Shown one piece after another: positions 49,628-62,297 of a DNA stretch of 64,000 bases. Every line of letters starts with the position of its first letter. The first letter of the stretch is position 1. The notes under the pieces are model-generated. The model saw nothing but the letters and a program-made list of their open reading frames with translations, was not told the DNA's origin and did no database searches. Source of the stretch: Trogon surrucura (taxonomy: Eukaryota; Chordata; Aves; Trogoniformes; Trogonidae); NCBI GenBank assembly GCA_020746105.1, contig CM036618.1, positions 44,360,014 to 44,424,013 on the forward strand, read 5' to 3'. The position numbers were made by a program, and so were the translations under genes.

Positions 49628-50346
49628 ACAGGCTTGGGGAAAAGTGGCTGGAAACATGCCTGGAGGAAAAGGACCTTGGGGTGTTGGTCAACAGCCAGCT
49701 GAATATGAGCTGATAGTGTGTCCAGGTGTCCAAGAAGGCCAAGAACACCCTGGCCGGCATCAGAAATAGTGTGGCCAGCAGAGCTATGGAAGGGATTGTG
49801 CCCCTGTACTCAGCATTGGTGAGGCTGTAACTCAAATCCTGGTTTGGGCCCCTCACTGCAAGAAAGACCTTGAGGTGCTGGAGCATGTCCACAGAAGGGC
49901 TACACAACTGTAGAAGCATCTGGAGAATGAATTTTATGAAAAGCAGCTAAGAGAACTGAGGTTGTTTGGACTGGAGAAAAGGAAGCTCAGGGGAGACCTT
50001 AGTGTTCTCTACAGCTACCTGAAAGGAGGTTGTGATGAAGTGGAGGTGAGTCTCTTCTCCCAAGTAACAAAATATAGCACTAGAGGAAGAGGCCTCAGGT
50101 TGCACCAGGGGCGGTTTAAATTGGGTATTAGGAAAAACTTCTTCTCCCAAAGGGTTGTTAAATATTGGAACAGGTTGCTCAGGGAAGTGGTTGAGTCACC
50201 ATCCTTGGAAGCATTTAAAAGACGTGTGGATAAGGTACTTAGGGGCATGGTTTAGTAGTGGATCTGGCATTGCTAGGTTAACGATTAGACTCGATGATCT
50301 TAATGGTCTTTTCAAACCTAAGTGATTCTATGGTACAATTCTGTAA
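49628..50346 (+). mobile_element. CR1 LINE, older type, 3' portion
   Basis: Begins at ggcttggggaaaagtggctg and runs through the post-RT region ([36 protein letters not shown]). The frame is open from 49962 to 50255: [53 protein letters not shown]. The 3' UTR (ggcattgctaggttaacg, cgatgatcttaatggtcttt) ends with gattctatggtacaattctg. This 3' type matches the copies at 5440 and 42478. Earlier parts have several stops. Confidence 0.95.
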
Positions 50347-52139
50347 TATACATAATTTTCTTTCACACACATCTTAACATTGTTAAAATTGTTTTGTTCC
50401 TTTGTGGTTGTAAAATCTTACAACCAGCTACAAAACACTGGCACTATGTGGGCTATATAAAGTACCAATGGGATTAAATAGTAAAGCTGGTTTTTTTTTT
50501 TCAGTCAGCAAATCATCAGTTTAAGGGATTATTTTGCAGGAAGTTAAAACTTTTACAGTGCCACTTACACACCATCATTTGTATTCTGATGGGTCAAATA
50601 TAAACTGACCATTCAGATAACAAGAAATACTCATTGTTGACTAGTCATATTTTAGTAGCATGCGAAATCCTGGCTTTGAAGAAGGGTTACAACCTGGCCT
50701 ATCTTATTGCACTGATAATTAATTGCAGGTGCACATATTCATGATACAGTTCATTGCCAGTGTCAAGCCAGGCCATAAAGCTAAGAAAGCTGGCACTGAA
50801 AATATGGCCTGAAGAGGTTGACTTCTACTGTTCAAGATAATGGCAAAAAAAACTACTGATCTGAACAGAAACAGAATTTGGTCCTAACTGTTGGATGTTG
50901 TCCCTATGAGTGAGATTCTTCTTCTTTTAATGTAAATTGATATGTCTTATTCTGACAAATTCTTTTCATTATGGGCACTACGATTACTACATGGCCTAAG
51001 GCATTCATGGATCTAAACTGTTCTCGGCATTTTAAAAAATATTAATTTCAAGCCTATCTACTCTCATTTTGGATCCTTAACTTTTCATGTCCCTGCAAAA
51101 TTAAGTGTTGTAACACTAAGCCTAAAACCATGAGCACTAGTATTGCACAGGGCAAGGGAGATGCACAGAAGTTGGATAACACACTGCAATAAGTCCAATT
51201 TTTCCTAGTTTCTACCTGCAGTATCTGCAGCTGAAATAGCAAAGGGAAAATTCAGGACTCATTTTAGGCTTATGCACTCCCATCAGTTTTGGTGTAAGGA
51301 TTTATCAGAAAGCAAAACTGATTATGAAAAGAAAATAAAGAGTTGCCATAGGTATTTTTCTCCTTCTAGCTTTTAATTACAATTTATTTTTTTTTAATCA
51401 TGAACTGATTTACTTCTATAGTGAAGTAATGCAAGATACTGTGAGGCAGAGCATCCTCCACATCTTTGCTAGTCTTTGCCAAGTGTGTGTATTATGCAGG
51501 TTATGATTCCAGTCTCTTTTTTTACAAGATATGACCTTCTACGATTTGCATGGCATTTAGAAACTCACTCACACCGTGGCATATATAGCATTTGTTCAAT
51601 CACTCCTCTCAGCTGCACTGTATAAAGCTGCCAGTGCACCTAAGACTAAAGGAACATATGAAAATTTTTTGATCCTAGATCCCACTGGCAAACGTAGGAA
51701 ACACTAACATTTAAGACTAGAGAAAATTGTAAAAGAAAGGGAGTGAAGGCAGGGTTTTCCCGTTAAAAAAAAAAAAGTCATTAAAAGAGAAGGGGGAAAA
51801 AAAGAGAGAAAAAAAAGAACTAGCTGCCTGTGTTAACATGCCTTTGCAAGTAAGAATCCTTTAGTCAGTTGAATAAATAAATGCTGCATCTTCAAATGAA
51901 CTTCTCAATAGTCTTAAACCAATAGTGAAGGAAAAGAAAGGCTGGTCTTTTTTTTTTCCTAACAGAAATAAATATTTTTAATAAATACAAGGATATTTTG
52001 ATACTATACAAATTAACTGTCTTGGGGAGAGGTAATTATCAATTTCTGTAGTAATTACAGTAGTTGAAATGATGTAATTTTGCATCAAAATTAGATTCTA
52101 CCCCAAGAGTGAACCTGGCTAGGTGCTATCACCTGAATA
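50347..52139. other. unique AT-rich DNA, no gene seen
   Basis: No repeat family or gene recognised. Purine-rich low complexity at about 51767-51820. Confidence 0.65.
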
Positions 52140-53280
52140 AGTTTATTCTTCATAATGTAGTAGCAGAGAAATCAATTATGGATTCTCTCACCCTCTCCTC
52201 TGTTAGTCATATTTGAAGTTTTGATGCCATGCATTCCATTTATTTGCTGCTGGCCTAATAATCCCCTGCATGCTGGGAAAGCCTTTGTTCTCTGACAGAA
52301 GTAATAAAGTTGTCTGCACGATTCCCTCTTATGAGACATGGAGCTCTCCCATTTTATTTAATCTGGTGATGTGCAGCCTTTTCAAAGTAAACACTTCACA
52401 GGGACCGAATGGGGAATGACAACCCGGTGACTGGCCTGAGCAAAGGAAAAAATTTAAAATCTTGCCTGTAGAGGGGAAAAAAAAAAAAAAAAAAAAGACT
52501 CTTAATTTCAGATTTCCCCCCCTCCCCAAAAGAAACCTATATGAGAAACCTGGGTCAAATGGTTTTCAGCTCTTATTTCTGCTGGAGTGTGTATCTTCCT
52601 GTGGAAGTGCTTCAGCTTTTCCCTCTTCTTCATTCATGCGTTCCCATTGAACGGTAGCACACAGAAAATGAAGAGATCTGAATACCAGCAGGAGGCTGGC
52701 TGCTTTCTTCTAGGCATGTCCTGAGCCCAGTCACCCAGAACAACTTGTGATCCCTGGACAAAGACACACACAGCAGGTGGCCATATCAAGAAATTTTCCT
52801 CCTGGAATTAGATATTATTCCAGGAATCACTACTGAGTCAAACATAATGCCCCATCCTGCTGGGTCAAGTAGGATTTCATTTCAATTTCTTTACACAACG
52901 ATGCGTTTCATCTTGTCTGCGTACAATGACAGTGCTCAGGCATGAAATAAATTGAAGTGCTTGAAAGGCAGAATTATCCCTTGAACCTGCAGCATTCCCG
53001 ACCCCAAAAACATACATTGTCAAGTGAGTTCCAGATAAGCAGGATCTTCACCGAGTGTTTGTGCTGCTTGGCTTCCTTTAATCATACTCCCTTTTGTAAA
53101 AGGGATTTTCGAGGGGAAAGATAAATCATTGCTGAGGAAAAAGGTCATTTTCAAAAGGCTTTAAGAGCTTCATTTTGTGTGGCTTTTCAAGGTGAAACAG
53201 GTAATTCAGTGCAGTGAAAACCTTTTGTATTCAGCTTAATTCACAGTTCACACTACTAAGAATAAAGTAACAAAAAAATC
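52140..53280. promoter_or_regulatory. candidate conserved noncoding / enhancer block
   Basis: This is the only long repeat-poor stretch in the window with recurring CpGs (gaccgaatgg, aacccggtgac, acaacgatgcgtttc, ctgcgtacaa, ttttcgagggg) in an otherwise CpG-poor setting. It also carries readable transcription-factor-type motifs: an OTX/PITX-like TAATCC at 52259-52264, a forkhead-like GTAAACA at 52387-52393, and a GATA-like agataaatcatt followed by tgctgag near 53119-53136. Such blocks in gene-poor DNA are often developmental enhancers. Constraint is inferred, not shown; an A20 run at 52477-52496 splits the block. Confidence 0.35.
52477..52496. repeat. homopolymer A20 run
   Basis: Twenty A following gagggg. 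The open frames that cross it are artefacts of the run. Confidence 0.93.
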
Positions 53281-54525
53281 TTGAATAAAATTCTTCATTA
53301 AAACTGTCCTAATCAGTGTGTGGGCTGTATTTTGTTGTTTGTTAGTACATAAGCTTGAATATTGAAAAATAAATTTATGACTAATACTGAAGCTGTATAT
53401 CCTGGCTTTAAATCATCTGTGCCTCCAATATTGGACCATTTTCTTGCCGTAATACAAAAGCCATCAATCATTTCTTCTGGGAATCACTTCTGTAACACGT
53501 ATATTCAATATACTGAACTGAGATATCCAGATATATCATTGGCATCCTGACCACAATCAGACAGACTCATATTTTTAGGGCAGGGTAGCAAATGTTTTGT
53601 AATGTTTCATGGATAATGAGCCTGTCCTGGATGTAGAGACCCTATCTCTTTCGGACTAGTGTTAGAGACCTTCTAGATATCTGCTCACAGGTTGTACATC
53701 TATCTTTCTTTAAGATACTCGTGCTCTGTAGTTTAACCTCAGGACATGAGCTCGGTGTAAGAATGACCAGGTGAGTAAACATAGCTTGGGTTAGTAGACT
53801 AAATCATGATCCTTTCAACTGTAACGAATCCACTTCTGTTCTTTCCAGTTTTGTCACTGAGTTGAGTATCCTCTAGAGCATGGCTGCACACATTTCATTG
53901 GGAATATTTGTGCAAAGTATTCATTGATATTGATTGTATCAGCTATAAACTTAAATTATGACCCTAATCATGAAAGTTCTCTTTCATAATGAAGACAAAT
54001 ATTTTTGAAATGTACAATCTGTGTCAAGAATAGGGAATATAGGAACACATCTTGTTTGCTTATTTGTTTTTTCCACATATAAAATAATTTTGATGAAAAC
54101 ATGTTCACCTTCAACTCTGGTTCAGATTGTATACCTGCCCTAAAACTTCTGTAGAAACTAAAGCAAGTCATATTTTAGTGAAAATAGGCAGAAATGCTGC
54201 TGAAAAGGAAAGTTCTTCTGTGAGATTATTTCTTTGTTACTTGCTCTTTCAGAAAAATAACTACCCTAAGGAAACGTAATAAAGATTGCAGATAGAATAT
54301 GCTTGATAAGGGATCTTATGAAGAAATCATGTTCCCCAAACTTACCTGCTCGTTCCTGTCACATTTACTTGTTTAACAAAGGATATTACATCTTCCTCCA
54401 ACTGCTGCTTATTTGTGGAATATAGCATGTTTATTAAAAAGTATTTTACAGAGATTGTACACAGCACATGGGATGTACTATGCTTATGAACTGTGGCAAA
54501 GTACTGTGAACTTAGATTAAATTTT
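53281..54525. other. unique AT-rich DNA, no gene seen
   Basis: No repeat or gene recognised. Confidence 0.65.
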
Positions 54526-54612
54526 CTATATATTGCATCTCATCAAATCAAGAGCCGTGGACCAAATGCCCAACTGATGCTCTTGATTTGGTGGAGAGGG
54601 TATAAATATAGA
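54526..54612. other. imperfect hairpin with TATA-like right flank
   Basis: The left arm at 54542-54555 (atcaaatcaagagc) pairs with 54579-54592 (gctcttgatttggt) over 14 positions (one G-T wobble), around a 23-base loop. Pairing continues imperfectly outward (ctatatattgcatctc against ggagagggtataaatatag), giving about 25 pairs in all. The right outer arm contains tataaatata at 54601-54610. The shape is compatible with a small-RNA precursor, but the AT-rich outer pairs could be chance. Confidence 0.45.
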
Positions 54613-56359
54613 GCTGTTCACACAATAATAATTGAAATTTAGGGAGGAAATTGACTGTATTCAAGGAAGTTATTACACTAATTTTATGTAAACAATTCTA
54701 AAATATTTTTAAAAAAAATCTAATTCTATTCTGCACAGTTATCTTTGTGATAATTTGGTAGCTGCAAGAAACCACGCCAACCTTGGAGAGAATTCTTCTT
54801 CAGTACGATCATTAGAGTGGATAATTCTTGCCTGAAACATATGAAATAGCAGGGTAGAAGAGAATAAATATGGGAAAGGAAAGATATGATTTCACACAAC
54901 TTATTCTTAAGAGTAAAGCAGATCGTGCATGGATGTCCTTCTGACTGTTGTAATATGGGAGTATTCTAAATTAGTCTCAGATCTGTCTGTTCTTCCAAAA
55001 AGAACAAAAGAGGTCCTCAAGGTAATTTAATCACAAGGGCAATGTCCATTTTCATATAAAAACTTTTTCTTCAAGACCATTGGTAGAATTTTAATATACA
55101 AAGAAAAGTATATGTTCTACTCCAATGAAAATTTTGGACCCAAGTCTACTAATTTTATAATAAATCAGGGCCTCTCAGTGCTTTCCAGCATCTTCAGAGA
55201 AAAGGTTACAAGGGAAATCCTAATTAATTTTCCTTAGTAGATAATTAACCTATTAATGTGATCTGAATCAGAAATATTCTGGTGTGGATTTACTTTTTCC
55301 AAGTGTGATAGATTAGAAAAAACACTTATATTGAATTTAATTGTGTGACAAAATAGTGGGGAAAACCATAGTTTTCATAGTTATTGTATGTTCAAAGTCA
55401 GAATTTGCATTAATTTGTTACTCTTAACTTTAAATTTGTGATTTTTTTTTCACATGGGCATTAACTTTTTTTTTTCCCCTAGGGATTTTTTCAACTGCTT
55501 TCCCTCCAACATTTTTTTTTTTATTTTCTCAAAACTTGATAATGCCTAAAGTTATACTGAAAATACAAAGCAGCTTTCCATGTCCCAGGGAGATTATTTT
55601 TGTTTATGAGGGAAGGTAAGATTACATTTATTAGTAAACAAACAAACAAACACCACCAATAAAAAGATGATTCTAAAGTAATAGAAGAGAAACTACAGCT
55701 ATCAGCAAATTTCAGTGTGTATGAAGTGATAGTTTTTTCACTATAACTGAAACAGCTTTGTGAGATATCTAAAATTCCAGTGACTACAAAGTATTAGGTA
55801 GTTCATATCACTGGATCTATCTATCTATCTATTTATCTATCTATAAATTAGGAAATCCACCATTTTATATATAAAGATAGTAGAGGCTTTTATAAAAAAC
55901 TACCACTCTTCTGTATAGTTACACACAATACATCAACCACTACAGCTGTAGTGGCAGAGATTAAAGCACATCTCTTGGACATCCCTTCTTTATATAAGGA
56001 AACACACAGAATCATTTTTTCAGTAATCTTTTCTATTAGATATTGAACTGAATAAACGGAAGTTAAGAGATGAGATAAAATATTGTGGTTTTATAGTCTT
56101 GATCTAAATCTTGCCAATACAACTCTCCGTAATCAGTGGCAGAAACCTGATAAGCCTATGGTTTCATAAGACAGGAAAAGCATTGAGAGGACAATTTATT
56201 TTCATTCTTAAAGCATTGTAAACAGTTAGTAATCATAAAAAGGAAAACAAGATAGGTAATTGTTTTGATAATTAAACCATATGCATTTTTTTTGGTCCCA
56301 TTTTCTTAAATTTTAAACTATTCCACTGAAAAAAAATATAAATTGAAGTAAAATACCTT
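54613..56359. other. unique AT-rich DNA with small simple repeats
   Basis: No gene recognised. Contains (AAAC)n at 55636-55652, (ATCT)n at 55815-55845 and T-rich tracts near 55440-55530. Confidence 0.65.
55815..55845. repeat. short (ATCT)n microsatellite
   Basis: About seven tetranucleotide units with one ATTT interruption. Confidence 0.9.
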
Positions 56360-56618
56360 CAATGTTACAAGCTGGAACATAGGAAGTTCCACAAAATATT
56401 AGAAGAAGCTTTTTCAGTGTGAGGGTGACAGAGCACTGGAACAGGCTGCCCAAGGAGGTTGTGGAGTCTCCTTCTCTGGAGACTTTCAAAACCCGCCTGG
56501 ACGGGTTCCTGTGTGCTCTACTGTAGGTGATCCTGCTCTGGCAAGAGGGCTGGACTAGACGATCTTTCGAGGTCCCCTCCAATCCCTGACATTCTGTGAT
56601 TCTGTGATTTTGTGATGT
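56360..56618 (+). mobile_element. CR1 LINE, 3' end only
   Basis: Starts near the end of ORF2 (aagctggaacataggaagtt) and contains the ORF2 end (gagcactggaacaggctgcc, then acccgcctggacgggttcct). It ends with the 3' UTR (ggctggactagacgatcttt) and a gattctgtg tail. It is the same group as the 20099 and 45280 copies. A one-base loss after tccacaaaatatt shifts the ORF2 frame. Confidence 0.95.
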
Positions 56619-59600
56619 TGGTGTAGGGAAATCACATAAATGATTTGTCCAAAGCAAAATGTCCCTTCTTTTTCTTTTCTTCTTTTCTCAAAGTGATAAT
56701 TTAATATTTCTTTTTAATTGTTGTTGGAATGCATAAAAAAATTATTTAATGATTCTTCTTCATAAAAGAATGCTTCCAGTCAGTATTGCATTGTTTCTGG
56801 GCTTTTGGTTTTCCTTTTTTTTTCTAATGTATATTTCAATTTTTAAAACTAACACAAAATGCAATTGTCATAAATCACCAAGAGAAATACAAAGTCATAT
56901 AAATCCCAACCACAGACATTATGTTATGAGAAAATTATTCTTTTTTTGCTCAAACTCATTTTCTCCAGGATTTGTTAATTAAAAGAAGAAAAAGTACCTA
57001 TCAATTGCTTTATAAGTTAATTTTCTTGTCTCACTGTATTTACATCCGTAACTACTAATGTAAACACAAATACACAGACCATATGTATCATAATTTTTTT
57101 TAGATGTGTTCTTATCTGAAGACTACTTGGTAATTCAGTTGTTGATTACGGTGTTGAAGTGGATCATTATTTTCATAGACAGTTTAGCTGTTCTTGTCTG
57201 GAATTCTGGCCATCTCCCAGGGGAAGCTCTTCCATGAGGGTTACATCCTCACCAGGAATTTATAACCCTAAGTTTTTGAGAGGTTTGTTTCCCATTTGTG
57301 TAAGTGCCAAACTTGGCACCACAACACAGCAGGACAGGGAGCATGAGCCAGAATTGGTGTTTTAGTGCTTTTACCCAGCAGCCCTCAGAGGATGGATTTC
57401 CACCAGCTAAAATGCACACAGGCAACCACTGCAGCTACCTTGAATTCTTTAATTAGCCCTTTACAAAACTGACGGTTTTTACTGCTTACTCATCATTAAC
57501 ATGTACATCCATGAACTCTCTTAAATGAGGCAGTCTGCTAAACAAGTTGAATTTCTTCCTCAGTACAGAGTGGCCAAAACTTTTATGTCTTTTATGTCAT
57601 ACTTTCTTTTTTTTTTTTTTCAGCATTATGAAGTTATTGAACAAATTAGGTCCGTGTCTACAATGCTGCAATCCCTACATTTTAGAATTAAGATTGTAAC
57701 AAACAAGAATAGCCCTAATTGTGTTATACAGACCCTGACTTTCATTTACAATTTCTTAATTTGTACCAGTGAAGGATGTGTAATTCATCGAATCACTACA
57801 GAGTTTGTTTTGCTTTTTAACTCATTTCCCCTTATGCTTTGGAATGTCAGGAAAATTTTTCAAGTGCTTATTTATTCAGTGTCCATAAAATGAAAATTAG
57901 ACATCTCTGCAGGTGAATTGCTGTAGATAGTGACATTATCATATTATCTTGAGTAAATCTTTCTTTTCTCCCTCCTCTTTCTATGACTATATATCTGTCT
58001 GTTGGAAAGGTAAAAGGGGTTCTGTGTGAATTTTTATGTTCTCATTCCCTGCTATCATTGGAGAGTCACTTTCTGTTCTTTTAGCAGACTATATTTTGCT
58101 ATTATCATTTCTATTTTTATTGTTTACTTCTACACAACAGAATGAGATTTGACTCTGTCAGTAACTGTACACATACAAAATAAAAAGAAAGACCATGGCT
58201 TGAAGAATTCATGCCTTAAGATAAGAAAAGTCATAGCAGATAAAACTCAAGGAGAAGAAAAACAAGATTACTGATTAATGATTGATATAATAAACAGTCA
58301 TTTCTACATGTCAGTGCCAGGGTCTTGCTTTTAATGTACATGCTTGCAGAGGGACCAGCAATGACTTCCAGTATTTGGATATGGAAAATTGTCTTCTAGA
58401 GAAGATGTGGAGATAGCAATGAATAAAAGATGTAGAAGTATATTCCTGGAACTGATGGTCACAGAAGACCTTTTACGGGAATATCAAGAAAAGCTACCAA
58501 TAAATACCACCTAGTCATCAAAATAAACAAATTGAATTGAGTAGCACATCCCATAACAGAAAACAGTTCAGCTTATGAAAAAATATTACTATGTCTTTCA
58601 AAACCTAGTCATAAACAAAGAACATTTTATTTAATTTTAGCTTCTATGTATATGAGGTTGATAACCTGTATTAAAAAACACAGAATAGAATGTTACTCCT
58701 GTGCTTCCATTTATAGGAACTGTGTTTGAAAAACTTTATGATTTCTTAATTTTTCTAAATTTTATCCACAAGCATGGGGTGTTGCTCTACATCAAAATTG
58801 TCAATCAGCTAAGGAATGTGGTACCTACATAACAGTTAAAAGAGTTTGTACAACTTACTGCAGGAATTCAGTCTTTCTGAGTTGTAAAATTAGAGACCCT
58901 TCCTAAATCATTAAAAAATATATATTTAAAGCCATTTTATTAGTTTTGCTGTTGTCACTGTTATATATGTAGTACTCATAATATATGAGACATCTACAAT
59001 CTATTACTTCTGAGTGCGATATTCAGGACTGAAGTTTTTCTAGTTCTGTAAAAACTGGTGACAGGATACTACCGAGTTCATTACAACAAGCATTTTTAAT
59101 TCTAATACCTTTTTCTAATTGATCTGTAGGGACAGTTTTCACAGGTACAAAGAGATGATGTTAATAAAAAAACAGTAGATGTTTCTTTGCAGCTGAACTC
59201 TTTAGAGTAAGTCATAATTCTCAAAAAGTTCTCCTTATCACACAACATCAGCATGAATATAACTTTATTTTCCACAATCTTTTTATGAAGACTCTGTGTA
59301 TTTTTTTAATGCTAGTTTGAGTCATGATAGAGGTTCAAGATGATCTTATATTGTCAATCTCACTTTTTTTCTTCAGAAAGGTGTAGTTGCTCTACTAGAA
59401 GGATGTAAGATCACAGGAATGGAGAAAAATCAGTGATGAAATATCTTGATCTTCTTTCTATCCCAACAATAGAAAACATTGGTATATAAGATGTGGTTTG
59501 CAAAATGTAGAGCTAAGTTGTTGCATTTAAAACAGAGATGACGTTACTGCCAGTGAAGTAAACAAGAAAAGAAAGCCAGCGGTCACATATTGCAGTTCTG

Positions 59601-61516
59601 ATCCTCTGTGAAATATATCCCAAGGAAATTGAGTAGTTGTCTGCTTGTTTAATCCAACACTTGTAAATGTATTAAAACTTAACTGTAGAGGAGACAAGGT
59701 GGTGGGATTAAACTTTGCCTGGTCACCAAACTGCTAATCAACAGTATAAAGTGAGAATATTACTACTTGTCTGCAAGATGCAAAATGTTTCCTGCCAGGC
59801 ATATGTTTGGTCAGCAAATTAGATGCATGGACAGATTTTTTTTTGCTGGTTCTGCTACACAGAGGAATAGAGAAAGTTTCATTTTCACTAACTTTCAGAA
59901 TATGCTTATTACAAGTACATGAAGCATTTTTCTGCAAAATGGATTAGCTGCCGAGATGTCTCACAGGCATGGAGGTGTTTGTTAATGCTGTAGTGAGCAT
60001 GAGGCAGCACTACCATTTAATATCAGGTATGACTGGATAGAAGCAAAAATTGCAAGAAAAAAGAAACTTGTCATAAAAAAAGATCAAAGATCAACTGCAG
60101 ACACCTAAAATTTTGCTTAGAAGATAACTCTTTTGCAGTGGCAGAACACATCATGATGTTGCAGCTGAGTTATATGGAATGTGTAGAAAGGCAAAAAGAG
60201 CAGAGCAGTTCAAAGACTTCAAGATACATTGAATTATGAGAAGAGAAGCCTGTCCCTATGTCTTCCATTTGAAAAAGTCACTTAAGAAAACTTCTTTGTA
60301 CAGATAGCCACAGTTGTACATTTTGGAGGACAATATACGTACTCATTTTGTCATTAATGACAAAATTCTCTGTCCCTTGTGATCAGCAGTCTCCACAGAA
60401 GCTTCATGGAAGAGATGTGCTTTGCAGTCTTAAAAAAAAATATATGGGATGCACTGCTGTCCTTCAAACCAGGTGTTTGAAATTATACCAGCAAAATAGA
60501 GAAAAATAGAAATGTCTACGAAATACAAATTAAAAATAAAAAGAAAGCTGTTCATGTTTCCTCTAAGGTCACTGAAGGTTATTAACAGTTTAGCAAAACA
60601 TCTGTCAAAGATGGTTTAGTTATATTTGCTCCATGATCTGTACTAAATGATCTAGTCATACTGCATTTCTATTGCTTTATGCATATAACATTTGAAAAAT
60701 CTAAACCTAAGAACAAAGAACTCTCAGAAGTACTGGCGGGGTGCAGTAACTATCTGTAAATGTCAGAAGTATATAATGATTTACATTACCTTTTCTTCGA
60801 CTTTGCTTTCAAGGGTATAGGTGCTGTTTTGTGGCCTACAACTGAAACAATGTCAAGGCAGAAATGATAACACATGCAAAAAATACAGTTATAGAAATAG
60901 AAGAATAACAGTGAATTAATGTCAAGCAAGAGCAAGAAACATAGTGGAATACCCTTACATCTATTGCCCTAGTTTTTTTTCCACAGAATTATGACATATA
61001 TATTCTGTTTATTTTTGCACATTTTCAGAAATCGTAACATAAAACATAGTGTTTTGATTTTGTAACAGGACATATTAAATCCATGTAATGTAATTTCAAA
61101 GATAAGAGATCAGTTTAAGAAGTGTAATTCCTTTTTTCTTTTTTTTTATGTTTGCTGCTTCTTTTCGTCAAATACTACCCAGATCTTCTAGTGGGAAAAA
61201 GAGATTTCCCGTTAAACTTCGCTTCTAAATTCATTTTTGGATTGTGTCCGATGTCTTTTTGCGGACTCTTTTCTAAAATAGCCTTTATGTAGAAACACTT
61301 ACATACCTGTGATCATCTTTTTACCTTTCTGTGAATCTTTCTTAGTTCTCCTGGATCCTTTCAGAGGTGATTGAACAATTTCAGAGAATAAAGCTTCTTA
61401 GAAAGAAGTTTGATAACCTGAATGATTCTATTTTTTATTTTCTAAAAACGTTTTTTTAACCAGTTACACATGTAAAACTAGGCAAGATATAGTCCTAATA
61501 TAAATAAGTAAGGGAT
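56619..61516. other. unique AT-rich DNA, no firm gene
   Basis: No repeat family recognised over almost 5 kb. One exon-like segment (57623-57912) is discussed as a finding: a long T-run plus CAG acceptor at 57607-57622, an open frame, and a ctgcag/gtgaat donor at 57912/57913, though a stop occurs before the donor. Other open frames are short. Confidence 0.6.
61512..61516. repeat. left target-site duplication of LTR (gggat)
   Basis: Five bases immediately left of the LTR's TG. They match the five bases at the right edge (ggcat, 62284-62288) at four of five positions, the size expected for an ERVL-like integrase. Confidence 0.5.
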
Positions 61517-62283
61517 TGTTCTGGTTTGAGCTAAGAAAAAACAATTCTGTTCAGTAATTTTTACTTTCCAGATCAGCCTCTTCTAAAAGGCTGCATGTTC
61601 TGAAGTCAGCAGCATGTTTTTGCAGACAGTGTGTGCTACCGGCAGTGATAACACCTGATGTTTACAGTTACTGCCTGGGACAGGTATGCAGAAAAGCTCT
61701 TGCTAATACTTATTTCTATAGTGACCACGGCCACTGCTGGTTCTCGTGTGCCACGCTGGGCAGGTAGTAACAGGGGTCACAAGGAAGTAAAAAGTTGCAC
61801 CTCCAGGGAATAATAGACAGGACAGGTGACAAGCAGGAGTGTTCCATTCCATCTACATGATATTCAGTATAAACTGAATGATCACAAGGATTTAAGTCTC
61901 TTTCTTTCTTCAGTGGCCGGTGTTTAAGGAGGACTCCGCCTGATCTTCTGACTTCCTGGTCCTGAATTCCTGAATCCAGCTCCCATATCCAACTCCACGC
62001 TGCCGCCGCTGAGCCTGGGAATTCCCCAGTGCCGTCTGCTCTACGACATCAGTAGTGCTTGCTATCAGGGCGGGGGAACTGGTGTTCAGTATTGGTTTTG
62101 TATATATGTATATAGTCCACTATTTTTATAATTTTCTTATTCATTAAAGCTGCTTTAATTTTCTTTTTCCAATCCATAAGTCTCTCTGTCTCATTCCCTT
62201 TTCCTTCTCATTTGTAGGGGGAAAGACGGGGTTAGAGCCCATCTGTCAGCATTTAGTGGCCAACCTAACCCTAACCTGAGACA
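61517..62283 (+). mobile_element. avian ERV (ERVL-like) solo LTR
   Basis: A 767-base element bounded by TG (tgttctggtttgagc) and CA (taacctgagaca). Its left end resembles a common avian ERVL LTR start. Inside are a TATA-like tataaac at 61868-61874, a GC-richer central part (61900-62080) and an ATTAAA polyadenylation signal at 62143-62148. Downstream of that signal lies a pyrimidine-rich stretch (aagtctctctgtctcattcc), as expected for R-U5. No primer-binding site or gag/pol follows, because CR1 sequence begins within about 15 bases. It is therefore a solo LTR left by recombination between the two LTRs of a provirus. The near-matching flanking 5-mers support the stated ends. Confidence 0.75.
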
Positions 62284-62288
62284 GGCAT
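62284..62288. repeat. right target-site duplication of LTR (ggcat)
   Basis: Partner of 61512-61516 with one mismatch, directly after the terminal CA of the LTR. Confidence 0.5.
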
Positions 62289-62297
62289 ATATTAAAG

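Noticed and set aside
62264..62276. Interstitial telomere motif (cctaaccctaacc)
   Set aside because: Only two units, located at the 3' end of the LTR where similar words are part of the element.
39480..62283. A complete endogenous provirus between the two LTR-like regions
   Set aside because: They are more than 21 kb apart, differ in sequence, and the interval holds CR1 copies and unique DNA but no gag, pol or env remnants.
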